Positions 52,568 through 59,979 of a stretch of 64,000 nt of DNA are shown here, piece by piece (position 1 is the first letter of the stretch; each line of letters starts with the position of its first letter). Source of the DNA: PUPG01 sp964463915 (GTDB lineage: Bacteria > Bacteroidota > Bacteroidia > Bacteroidales > UBA7960); NCBI GenBank assembly GCA_964463915.1, contig CAYXEH010000002.1:1-64000 (forward strand), given 5' to 3'. A model generated the notes under the pieces. It did not search any database and was not told the DNA's origin. It was given only the letters and a program-made list of their open reading frames with translations. Both the position numbers and the translations under genes were made by a program.

Positions 52568-52978
52568 ATGCATTACAATTGTGCCCTGACAGTCGACTGC
52601 GTGGTTTTTTCAAAAGATGGAGTCGTGCTGATCAGAAGAAAAAACCCACCCTTCAGGGGGGCTTATGCCCTGCCAGGAGGATTTGTGGAAGAAGATGAAT
52701 CCGTGGAAGAAGCCTGCATCAGGGAAACCCTGGAAGAAACAGGCCTTGTTATCCGGAATCTGAAGCTGGCAGGTGTTTACTCAACTCCCGGGAGAGACCC
52801 CAGGGGACGTACAGTCTCCGTTGCTTTTGTAGCTGAAGCCGACCTGAATGCCTTGCAGGCAGGAGATGATGCTGCTGAGGCAGAGGTTATTAAAGACTGG
52901 GAGGATACCGATCTTGCATTCGACCATAAAGAGATCATTGCAGACGCACTGAAAATCAGGGGAACTCCGGTTAATTGA
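52568..52978 (+). CDS. NUDIX hydrolase (ADP-ribose pyrophosphatase-like)
   Basis: A 136-residue NUDIX enzyme. The NUDIX box is complete (GFVEEDESVEEACIRETLEETGLV in pieces: GFVEEDE, REtLEETGL), preceded by the ALPGG strand (AYALPGGF). The nearby TPGRDPRGRTVSVAFVAE matches the ADP-ribose-pyrophosphatase-like subgroup that hydrolyses nucleoside diphosphates linked to another group. The substrate is not defined by sequence. It is divergent from the HI0933 gene. Confidence 0.92.
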   Translation: MHYNCALTVDCVVFSKDGVVLIRRKNPPFRGAYALPGGFVEEDESVEEACIRETLEETGLVIRNLKLAGVYSTPGRDPRGRTVSVAFVAEADLNALQAGDDAAEAEVIKDWEDTDLAFDHKEIIADALKIRGTPVN

Positions 52979-53342
52979 ACCAGAGAAAATGACCAGCCCG
53001 TAACTGCAAAACGGAATACGGGACATTTCTATGATTTTTTTGCTTCTAAAGGCATTATTTATTCAATTAAAATTCTTAATATTGTAACTACAAGTAAGGT
53101 AAACCGAAAATAATCGGTGATCTCTCCTCCCGGACTACCGTTTTTGGGACTTCTGAAGGCTTCCTTGCCTTCAATCCAGACCAATTATTCATTCCCGGGA
53201 ATGCACTGCCAGGGTTCAGACAGTGTCATTTCATCCTCAACCCGCTGAAGAACCTGTTTTCTTTTTCAGTGTACAAATCTTTCCCTGAAAGTTTTATGAC
53301 AGAATCGATCTGTCCTGAAATGCCACACAAAAAAAGTAAACC
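52979..53342. other. Intergenic spacer with hairpins
   Basis: 364 bases without a gene. A weak terminator-like repeat (CCCGTA 52997-53002 / TACGGG 53017-53022, then a T-rich stretch) follows the NUDIX stop. TGAAGGC/GCCTTCA (53153-53159 / 53166-53172) forms a perfect seven-pair hairpin. The promoter of the DUF2589 module should lie here but I cannot point to it. Confidence 0.45.
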
Positions 53343-53894
53343 ATGGCAAATTTAGTTGCAGAATTAAACACGTTAGACTTTAACGTCTACATCGGAGGGC
53401 CGCTTCAGGCAGCGGTCCAGGCACAACACGCCGCTTCCATGTCACAAGTCAGCTTCATCCAGGAAGTAGGCTTTGAGAATGACAAACTGCGATATGTAGA
53501 TTTCGCATATAGCAAATCGATCCCAAATGAGGACAACACCGCTTTCGTGGAAAAAAGTGTAGAGATCAGGGTTCCGTTTCTCACCATGCTCGTGATTCCT
53601 TCATTGAGAATTGAAGAAATGACCATTGATTTTAATGCAAAGCTGACTTCCACCGAAACAGCCAATGTCTCCAAAGAGTTTGCAGCTGGTACAGAACTGG
53701 GCATCAATTTTAAGATGGTCAATTTTAAAGCCACCGCATCCTACAAAAGAACCTCCTCGAGAGGTACCAAAACCGAGAAAACCTACAACCTGGGAGTCCA
53801 CGTGCTGGCTGTCAATGATGAAATACCGGCTGGCCTTGACAGGATACTCACCATGCTCGAAGACAGCATTGCAAGTATAGAGCCAGGCACCTAA
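53343..53894 (+). CDS. DUF2589-family protein
   Basis: A 183-residue cytoplasmic protein of the DUF2589 family. Family features are GGPLQAAVQAQHAASMSQVSFIQEVGF near the N-terminus (in pieces), the strand RYVDFAYSK, the VPFLTMLVIPSLRIEEMTIDF core and the NVSKEF...GINFKMVNFKATASYKRTS region. It is predominantly beta. The function is not known. It heads a three-gene unit with the next two genes, spaced 50 and 17 bases, and is about 390 bases away from any upstream gene. Confidence 0.82.
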   Translation: MANLVAELNTLDFNVYIGGPLQAAVQAQHAASMSQVSFIQEVGFENDKLRYVDFAYSKSIPNEDNTAFVEKSVEIRVPFLTMLVIPSLRIEEMTIDFNAKLTSTETANVSKEFAAGTELGINFKMVNFKATASYKRTSSRGTKTEKTYNLGVHVLAVNDEIPAGLDRILTMLEDSIASIEPGT

Positions 53895-53944
53895 ATCGCC
53901 CCCCGGCCTGCACAATACGGGTATGTGAATTAACAACAGAACTT

Positions 53945-54649
53945 ATGGTGAAACTCAGAGATTATATTGGAAGTATCGTTGCCAGCATCGCTGAGGCAAG
54001 GGTCATGTCGGATGTGCAAACAGTGGAAGTGGCAGAGCAATATGCACGGCACGAGCTGCTTAAACATTTCTCAGTGCCACGTATGCGAATTGAGGATGTG
54101 GAACTGACTATCCCCGTTGCCCTTGCAGCAGCGGATCCAAAAGAAACAACGGCATACTCTCCCATCGACAACAGGACTTTCAACGCCCTGGCTTACAGAG
54201 AGCTGGTAAACAGCATCGGCAGAGAAAGCCTGCCCAGGGATGTGTCACTTAAAATGCAGAAGTATCTTTCAGCAAGGACCGCCGAGCTTGAGAAGAAAAT
54301 CAGGGTTTCTGCCACGACAGAGGCAGTGGACAAGTACTGCATGGATATAGTTGACCGGGTGATGAAACTGGCAAAACAGCATAACCTGATCGAAGCAAAG
54401 CTTCAAAAAAAAATCAATCCCGAAGCAATACAGCAAAAACTCGGACAGACCCTGACAGGGGAGATTCAGTTCAGGGAGGTAAAAAAATCCCTGGAAGACT
54501 TGAATGTCGTTGCCGAATCGCACTTGCTCAGGGAGGAGAAACCCGAAAACATCATTTATATCAAGGTGAAGATCTCCGAGGAAAGCATGGAATGGAGCCG
54601 GGCTGAGAACAGTGAAGGCGGAGTGGATTCAAAACTGCTTCCTGAATAA
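53945..54649 (+). CDS. DUF2589-linked protein of unknown function
   Basis: A 234-residue soluble protein. The N-terminal region KLRDYIGSIVASIAEARVMSDVQTVEVAEQYARHELLKHFSVPRMRIEDVELTIPVAL (about 3-59; cited in outline: IVASIAEAR, SDxxTVEVAEQYA, FSVPRMRI, LTIPVAL) is a pattern I associate with partners of DUF2589 proteins. The remainder is helical and charged, ending in a short strand (NIIYIKVKISEE) and an acidic tail. No catalytic motif is seen. Gene order suggests it works with the DUF2589 protein. Confidence 0.65.
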   Translation: MVKLRDYIGSIVASIAEARVMSDVQTVEVAEQYARHELLKHFSVPRMRIEDVELTIPVALAAADPKETTAYSPIDNRTFNALAYRELVNSIGRESLPRDVSLKMQKYLSARTAELEKKIRVSATTEAVDKYCMDIVDRVMKLAKQHNLIEAKLQKKINPEAIQQKLGQTLTGEIQFREVKKSLEDLNVVAESHLLREEKPENIIYIKVKISEESMEWSRAENSEGGVDSKLLPE

Positions 54650-54666
54650 TCTAAACCGGAGAACAC

Positions 54667-55239
54667 ATGCAAAAATCCAAACTGAACCTTATTAAGTGCC
54701 TGAAAGAAATGCTTCTTGAATATCCTGATGTCGTCACGGCTTTTGAGAAGAAAGATCCGCGGGCAAAAGACAAATTGCTCAAATGGATCAGGCAGGCTGA
54801 AACCGTCATGAGCTCTTACAACATCAGTGAGGTTTCTGAACTGGCAGGGCTAAGGAGCAAGATCATCAGCCCGCGTTTCACTGAGCATAAACGATCCTCC
54901 GCAAGAAAAATACAGACACAGGTCGCTGCATCAGTGTTATACGACATCCAACACATCGTGATTTCTGCATTAAAACCTCACGAAGATCGTGCAGAAGAAT
55001 GCAGGGACGTAATCAGGCAGCTTCTGCAGATAATAAGTCAGAACGGAACGGTACAATATCGTAATGAAGTTCTTTTTGAGCATTTTGTTCTTCAAGTATG
55101 GCAGCTTATCAAAACAAATGAACAACTGCGTCCGGGAGCAGCAAAATTAAAGGCTCTGCTGCCGGACACTGACATTCATTTGCTGATTGCAGAAGAGATC
55201 AACCCCGCGGATTTTATCCCAGCCACTCACCAGGCGTAG
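54667..55239 (+). CDS. Helical protein of unknown function, third gene of DUF2589 unit
   Basis: A 190-residue, mostly helical, charged cytoplasmic protein that I do not recognise. It contains no membrane helix, metal-binding cluster or nucleotide-binding motif. It starts 17 bases after the preceding gene and is followed by 129 bases before the MscS gene, which has its own promoter, so it is likely the last gene of the DUF2589 unit. Confidence 0.6.
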   Translation: MQKSKLNLIKCLKEMLLEYPDVVTAFEKKDPRAKDKLLKWIRQAETVMSSYNISEVSELAGLRSKIISPRFTEHKRSSARKIQTQVAASVLYDIQHIVISALKPHEDRAEECRDVIRQLLQIISQNGTVQYRNEVLFEHFVLQVWQLIKTNEQLRPGAAKLKALLPDTDIHLLIAEEINPADFIPATHQA

Positions 55240-55307
55240 TGACATCCTGTATTTGGGGAACAATACATAGACGAACGGCAATTATTCTGAACCCGATGCC
55301 GGGCAGG

Positions 55308-55339
55308 TTTGACAATATGGGATTATATTTCTACTTTTA
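55308..55339 (+). promoter_or_regulatory. Bacteroidota-type promoter for MscS gene
   Basis: TTTG at 55308-55311, a 20-base spacer, and TACTTTTA at 55332-55339 match the TTTG-N19-21-TAnnTTTG consensus with one mismatch. The gene start at 55369 follows about 30 bases downstream. Confidence 0.5.
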
Positions 55340-55368
55340 AAGTTGAATAATAATCCTGCGGGAATGCT

Positions 55369-56346
55369 ATGGAAGCATCTTCCAGCGTTCTGTTTCACAA
55401 CCCGATTGAAGATATTATGAAGTTTCTGAAACATTTCATTATCCCGTTTCTTATTTTGCTTCTGGCGCTGTTCATCAGGTATATGCTCCCGCATCTGGCT
55501 TTCCTGCCGGAAGAGTTACAGACACTGATCCAAACCATTGCTAAAATCCTGGTTATTGCCACCTTTACATGGGTAGTCATTGCGCTGATCCGTATTGCAA
55601 AGATCAACTTCCTGAAGAAATACGACATTTCCGAGGCAGACAACCTGCGCTTCAGGAAACTGCATACCCAGTACAATATCCTGGAAAAGATCCTGGTGTT
55701 TATCGTAATCATCATTGCCATCGGATTCACCCTGATGCTTTTTGAAAATGTGCGCAATATTGGCATCAGCCTTTTTGCCTCGGCAGGTATCGCCGGACTT
55801 GTGCTTGGTCTTGCTGCCCAAAAGGCCCTGGGAACCATACTGGCCGGATTCCAGATTGCCATCACCCAGCCCATCCGTCTTGAAGACGTGGTGATCGTAG
55901 AAAACGAGTGGGGATGGATCGAGGAGATCAACCTGACCTATGTGGTGATCCGGATCTGGGACAAACGCCGGCTGGTGGTACCCACCACCTATTTTTTGGA
56001 AACTCCCTTCCAGAACTGGACCAGGGTGTCGGCCGATATCCTTGGGACGGTTTTCATCTATACGGACTATACCATGCCAATCGCTGCCCTCCGTGAGGAA
56101 CTGACCAGGCTGCTCAATACCCATCCGAACTGGGACAGGCAGGTGGACGTTTTACAAGTGACTGATGCCCGGGAACACACCCTGGAATTACGGGCGCTGA
56201 TGAGTGCTGAAAGCTCGCCAAAAGCCTGGGAGCTTCGGGTCTTTATCCGGGAAAAACTCATCGAATTTATCCAGCGTGAATATCCTGGTTGCCTTCCCAA
56301 AACCAGGGTGTCTATGGATAAATACAATGACACCGCTAACCTATAA
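55369..56346 (+). CDS. MscS-family mechanosensitive channel
   Basis: A 325-residue inner-membrane channel that releases solutes on hypo-osmotic shock. Helices lie at about 20-38, 55-75, 100-125 and 130-160; the pore-helix region is LFASAGIAGLVLGLAAQKALGTILAGFQI (Gly/Ala-rich, residues about 135-163), followed by the beta domain (PIRLEDVVIVENEWGWIEEINLTYVVIRIWDKRRLVVP). ATG 55369 is used; ATG 55417 is also possible. It lies directly after the DUF2589 unit but carries its own promoter. Confidence 0.93.
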   Translation: MEASSSVLFHNPIEDIMKFLKHFIIPFLILLLALFIRYMLPHLAFLPEELQTLIQTIAKILVIATFTWVVIALIRIAKINFLKKYDISEADNLRFRKLHTQYNILEKILVFIVIIIAIGFTLMLFENVRNIGISLFASAGIAGLVLGLAAQKALGTILAGFQIAITQPIRLEDVVIVENEWGWIEEINLTYVVIRIWDKRRLVVPTTYFLETPFQNWTRVSADILGTVFIYTDYTMPIAALREELTRLLNTHPNWDRQVDVLQVTDAREHTLELRALMSAESSPKAWELRVFIREKLIEFIQREYPGCLPKTRVSMDKYNDTANL

Positions 56347-56389
56347 ATTTTATATTTTTAACCCATATCCACAAAAAAGTTAAACTTAC

Positions 56390-57754
56390 ATGTTAAAATC
56401 CGTAAATCCGGCAAATAACCAGACCATTGCCACCTATGAAGAGCACACCCCCGAGGCAATCAACCAGGTCATAGAATTAAGCGCTGCAGCCCAGGAAGCC
56501 TGGAGCGGTACAGATTTCTCCACACGCAGCGAACTCATGCATTCCGCAGCGGAAGTGCTTCGCAACCGTATGGATGAATTTGCCCGTATGATCACACTTG
56601 AAATGGGGAAACCATTGTCTCAGTCGAAAGGAGAAGTGGAAAAATGTGCCAGGGTTTGTGCGTATTACGCGGACAATTCGAAAAAATTTCTCTCAAACGA
56701 ACCCATTGCCACCGAAGCCTCCGAAAGTTATATCACTTACCGGCCACTCGGGCTCGTGCTGGCCGTGATGCCCTGGAACTTCCCGTTCTGGCAGGTTTTC
56801 CGTTTTGCTGCACCCGCCCTGATGGCAGGCAATGGTGCCCTGTTGAAACATGCATCCAATGTGACCGGTTGTGCCCTGGCCATTGAATCGGTTTTCCTGA
56901 AAGCAGGATTTCCCTCAAAACTTTTCAGTACACTGAAAGTCCCAGGGAAAAAGGCAGGTGACCTCATTGGCAACCAATTCATCAAAGCCGTCACTCTGAC
57001 AGGCAGTGTGGGAGCGGGACGGGCCATTGCCTCCAAAGCCGGATCCATGTTGAAAAAAACCGTACTGGAATTGGGCGGAAGTGACCCTTACCTGATCCTT
57101 GAGGATGCTGATACAGAAAAAGCAGCCAGCACTTGTGTAACCAGCCGGCTGATCAACAGCGGACAAAGTTGCATTGCGGCCAAACGCTTCATTGTGGTCC
57201 GGTCACAGAGAGAAGCTTTTGAAAAACATGTCCTGGAAATGATGCGCCGCAAAGTGATGACCAACCCCATGGAGAAAGAATGCGACCTCGGGCCCCAGGC
57301 CAACACCTCTTTGCGCGACGAGCTGCATAACCAGGTGATGCGCAGTATCGACCAGGGCGCCCGGTGCCTGCTCGGAGGCAAGATTCCGGATAAAGAAGGG
57401 GCCTGGTACCCTCCAACGGTATTGACAGATGTAAAGCCCGGAATGCCCGCCTATGAGAAGGAATTGTTCGGACCCGTAGCTGCCATTATTGAGGCAGAGA
57501 ATAACGAAGATGCCATCCGAATTGCCAACGACAGCGTATTCGGACTGGGTGCCGCGGTGTTTACAAAAAATATAGACTACGGCCGGGAAATCGCTGAGAA
57601 AAAACTCAACGCCGGTTGTTGTTTTGTGAATGAATTCGTGCAATCCGATCCCCGCCTGCCTTTCGGAGGCATCGGCGACAGCGGTTACGGCCGGGAATTG
57701 TCCTACCTCGGGATCCGGGAGTTCACAAATATTAAAACAGTCTACGTAAAATAA
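56390..57754 (+). CDS. NAD(P)-dependent aldehyde dehydrogenase (SSADH-like)
   Basis: A 454-residue ALDH-superfamily enzyme. The catalytic nucleophile is Cys261 (NSGQSCIAAKR) and the general base Glu227 (LELGGSDP). Cofactor-binding PWNFPFWQ and the late SVFGLGAAVFT and PFGGIGDSGYG are present. The short length and LSQSKGEVEKC match succinate-semialdehyde dehydrogenase (GabD/YneI-like) enzymes. The substrate is likely succinate semialdehyde or a similar short aldehyde; no GABA gene is adjacent. It converges with the trehalose operon, seven bases apart. Confidence 0.9.
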   Translation: MLKSVNPANNQTIATYEEHTPEAINQVIELSAAAQEAWSGTDFSTRSELMHSAAEVLRNRMDEFARMITLEMGKPLSQSKGEVEKCARVCAYYADNSKKFLSNEPIATEASESYITYRPLGLVLAVMPWNFPFWQVFRFAAPALMAGNGALLKHASNVTGCALAIESVFLKAGFPSKLFSTLKVPGKKAGDLIGNQFIKAVTLTGSVGAGRAIASKAGSMLKKTVLELGGSDPYLILEDADTEKAASTCVTSRLINSGQSCIAAKRFIVVRSQREAFEKHVLEMMRRKVMTNPMEKECDLGPQANTSLRDELHNQVMRSIDQGARCLLGGKIPDKEGAWYPPTVLTDVKPGMPAYEKELFGPVAAIIEAENNEDAIRIANDSVFGLGAAVFTKNIDYGREIAEKKLNAGCCFVNEFVQSDPRLPFGGIGDSGYGRELSYLGIREFTNIKTVYVK

Positions 57755-57761
57755 CTCCGAA

Positions 57762-59960
57762 TCACTCCGGAATTATTCCTGCAACCCTTTCCAGCAAGGT
57801 GATCGCATCACCCTGCCCTTCGAGAATATACCTGGCATCGGTATGGGCCCGACCGACCTTTACCGACCAGGCATGGTCGGGCATGGTCTGGAACAACAAC
57901 TCATCAGACCATCCGGCACCGACAGCAAGGATAAAGTCGTATTTCTTGCGGGATAGCCAGTGCATGGCCAGCTCTCCTTTGTTTACACCCGCACTGCTTA
58001 CTTCGATCACCTTGCTGCCATGCAATACCTGGGCACTGTTATTGGTGGTGATGGAAAGCAGGTGGTCATTCACCTCTTTAACCAGTTGGGATGCCTGCTC
58101 CACGTCTGCCTTGTGATAGTGCCAGGCCACCGAGTAATCACGTTCCTGGATGTATGCACCAGGCAAGCGGTCGGTGTACATTTCCAATATGGGCAATACT
58201 TCCTCCTTCCATCTTGCCGACAACGGCTTGAGCAACCGCCAGTTTTCACCCACCTCCCGGATATACGAACCATGCTCGGCTGTGAGATTCACCGGCAAAC
58301 TACCAAGCCATTCCTCCAGTTCATCCTTGCCACGGCCACTAATGATTACAATATCTGTGTTCTCCTGGGCATCCAGCTCTTTCAGCATCCACATCAGTGC
58401 TTTGGGAGGCTCGGCAGCCGAGGGGTACTTACTGTAAGGGACCAGGGTGCCATCGTAATTGACAATGATGATCCTGCTCTTTGCATTACGGTAATTGTCG
58501 AGCAGCTTCATTTGCAAGTCTTCACCCAGCAGTTTTCTTGAGGCGGCATAATTGGAGTATTTACTGGATTCTTTTAAGCTGCCCACAAAATCCGTGGCCC
58601 ATTTGGTTACGTCATAACGGCGTAACCGTTCCTGCATCAAGGTATTACCGCGCACCTGTTCCTTCATGGGAATGATCAATGCCTCGGCAATCGCATCGGC
58701 GATCTCATCAATATTGTTCGGATTGATTACCACCGATTCGCTCAACTCTTTGGCAGCCCCGGTAAACTCACTAAGTATCAGCACTCCTTTCTGGTCTATC
58801 AGGGAAGCGATATATTCCTTGGCTACAAGGTTCATTCCATCCCGCAAGGGGGTCAGCAAGGCCACATCACTCTTTCTGTACTGGGCGATCAGCTGCTTAT
58901 GTGGCAGAGAGGTGAACTGATAGATCACCGGGGTCCAGGTCATGCTGCCATAAGTGCCATTGATATAACCCACAAGCTCATCAAGCTGGCTCTTGATTTT
59001 GCGGTAGGCCCCCACGGCAACCCTGGAAGGAACCACGATCATATACATGGACACCTTTCCGTGCCACTCCGGGTGATCCTGCAAAAACCTTTCAAAACCA
59101 TATAAACGGTTGACGATCCCTTTGGAATAGTCAAGGCGGTCTACCGACAGAATGGATTTCGGCTTTCTTGCCCCGGCCTTTTTAGATGGATAAGGAGACA
59201 CATCCATGGTATGAAATTTCTCAAAATCGATCCCCATCGGAAAAGTATCCACCTCGGCCACATGATCCGGGAGGTATATTCTGCCCATATGATTGTCCAT
59301 CCCCAGTATTCTCAGCACACAGCGTAAAAAGTACTGGGCGTAATCATGGGTATGAAAGCCAATCAGGTCGGCTCCCAGCAATCCTTCCAGGATCTCTTCA
59401 CGGCTGCCTTTCTGAAGCATCCGGTACATTTCGTAGGTCGGGAAAGGAATGTGAAGGAAAAACCCAATGGGGTTGGATATCTTTTCGCGAAGAAGGGCGG
59501 GCAGTAGCATCAGATGATAATCGTGCACCCATACAACATCACCAGGACGGATCTCTTTCAGCAGTTCATCACGGAAAATTTCGTTCATCCGCTGATAGTC
59601 ATGCCAGTACTCTTTTCTAAAGCGTGCGAAATGAGGAAAGTAATGGAACAAGGGCCATATGGTTTTGTTACAGAAACCCAGGTAGACATTGTCCATCAAC
59701 TCCTTTGATAAAAAGACGGGGACGGCGCTGAACTCCTGGCTGACCTTTTCCCGCACGATGTCTTCATCCTTTTTATCGACACTCATGCCGGGCCATCCCA
59801 TCCACACATACTCCTCAATATCACTTTCCTCATGGCCCAAAGACTTCAGGTAATCACTGAGTCCGGATACCAGCCCACCAGCGCTCTTGGTGGTCACATA
59901 TTCTCCGTTCTCCTTGCTCACAGCAACCGGCAACCGGTTTGATACAATCAATAGCCTCAT
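57762..59960 (-). CDS. OtsA-OtsB fusion: trehalose-6-P synthase with degenerate phosphatase
   Basis: A 732-residue fusion. Residues 1-470 are an intact trehalose-6-phosphate synthase (GT20): SNRLPV, GGLVSGL, VWVHDYHLMLLPALLR, GFFLHIPFP, SVDRLDYSKGI and LTPLRDGMNLVAKEY. Residues about 495-732 are a trehalose-phosphatase (HAD) fold, but the first HAD motif reads NYDGT with Asn501 in place of the nucleophilic Asp, and motif IV reads GAGWSDE (681-687) in place of GDDxTDE. The Ser of motif II (IISGR) and Lys of motif III are kept. The phosphatase half is therefore probably inactive or regulatory. It is last in a minus-strand operon, 19 bases after the GH65 gene. Confidence 0.93.
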   Translation of the reverse strand: MRLLIVSNRLPVAVSKENGEYVTTKSAGGLVSGLSDYLKSLGHEESDIEEYVWMGWPGMSVDKKDEDIVREKVSQEFSAVPVFLSKELMDNVYLGFCNKTIWPLFHYFPHFARFRKEYWHDYQRMNEIFRDELLKEIRPGDVVWVHDYHLMLLPALLREKISNPIGFFLHIPFPTYEMYRMLQKGSREEILEGLLGADLIGFHTHDYAQYFLRCVLRILGMDNHMGRIYLPDHVAEVDTFPMGIDFEKFHTMDVSPYPSKKAGARKPKSILSVDRLDYSKGIVNRLYGFERFLQDHPEWHGKVSMYMIVVPSRVAVGAYRKIKSQLDELVGYINGTYGSMTWTPVIYQFTSLPHKQLIAQYRKSDVALLTPLRDGMNLVAKEYIASLIDQKGVLILSEFTGAAKELSESVVINPNNIDEIADAIAEALIIPMKEQVRGNTLMQERLRRYDVTKWATDFVGSLKESSKYSNYAASRKLLGEDLQMKLLDNYRNAKSRIIIVNYDGTLVPYSKYPSAAEPPKALMWMLKELDAQENTDIVIISGRGKDELEEWLGSLPVNLTAEHGSYIREVGENWRLLKPLSARWKEEVLPILEMYTDRLPGAYIQERDYSVAWHYHKADVEQASQLVKEVNDHLLSITTNNSAQVLHGSKVIEVSSAGVNKGELAMHWLSRKKYDFILAVGAGWSDELLFQTMPDHAWSVKVGRAHTDARYILEGQGDAITLLERVAGIIPE

Positions 59961-59979
59961 AATTTTTTTGTTATTGTTT

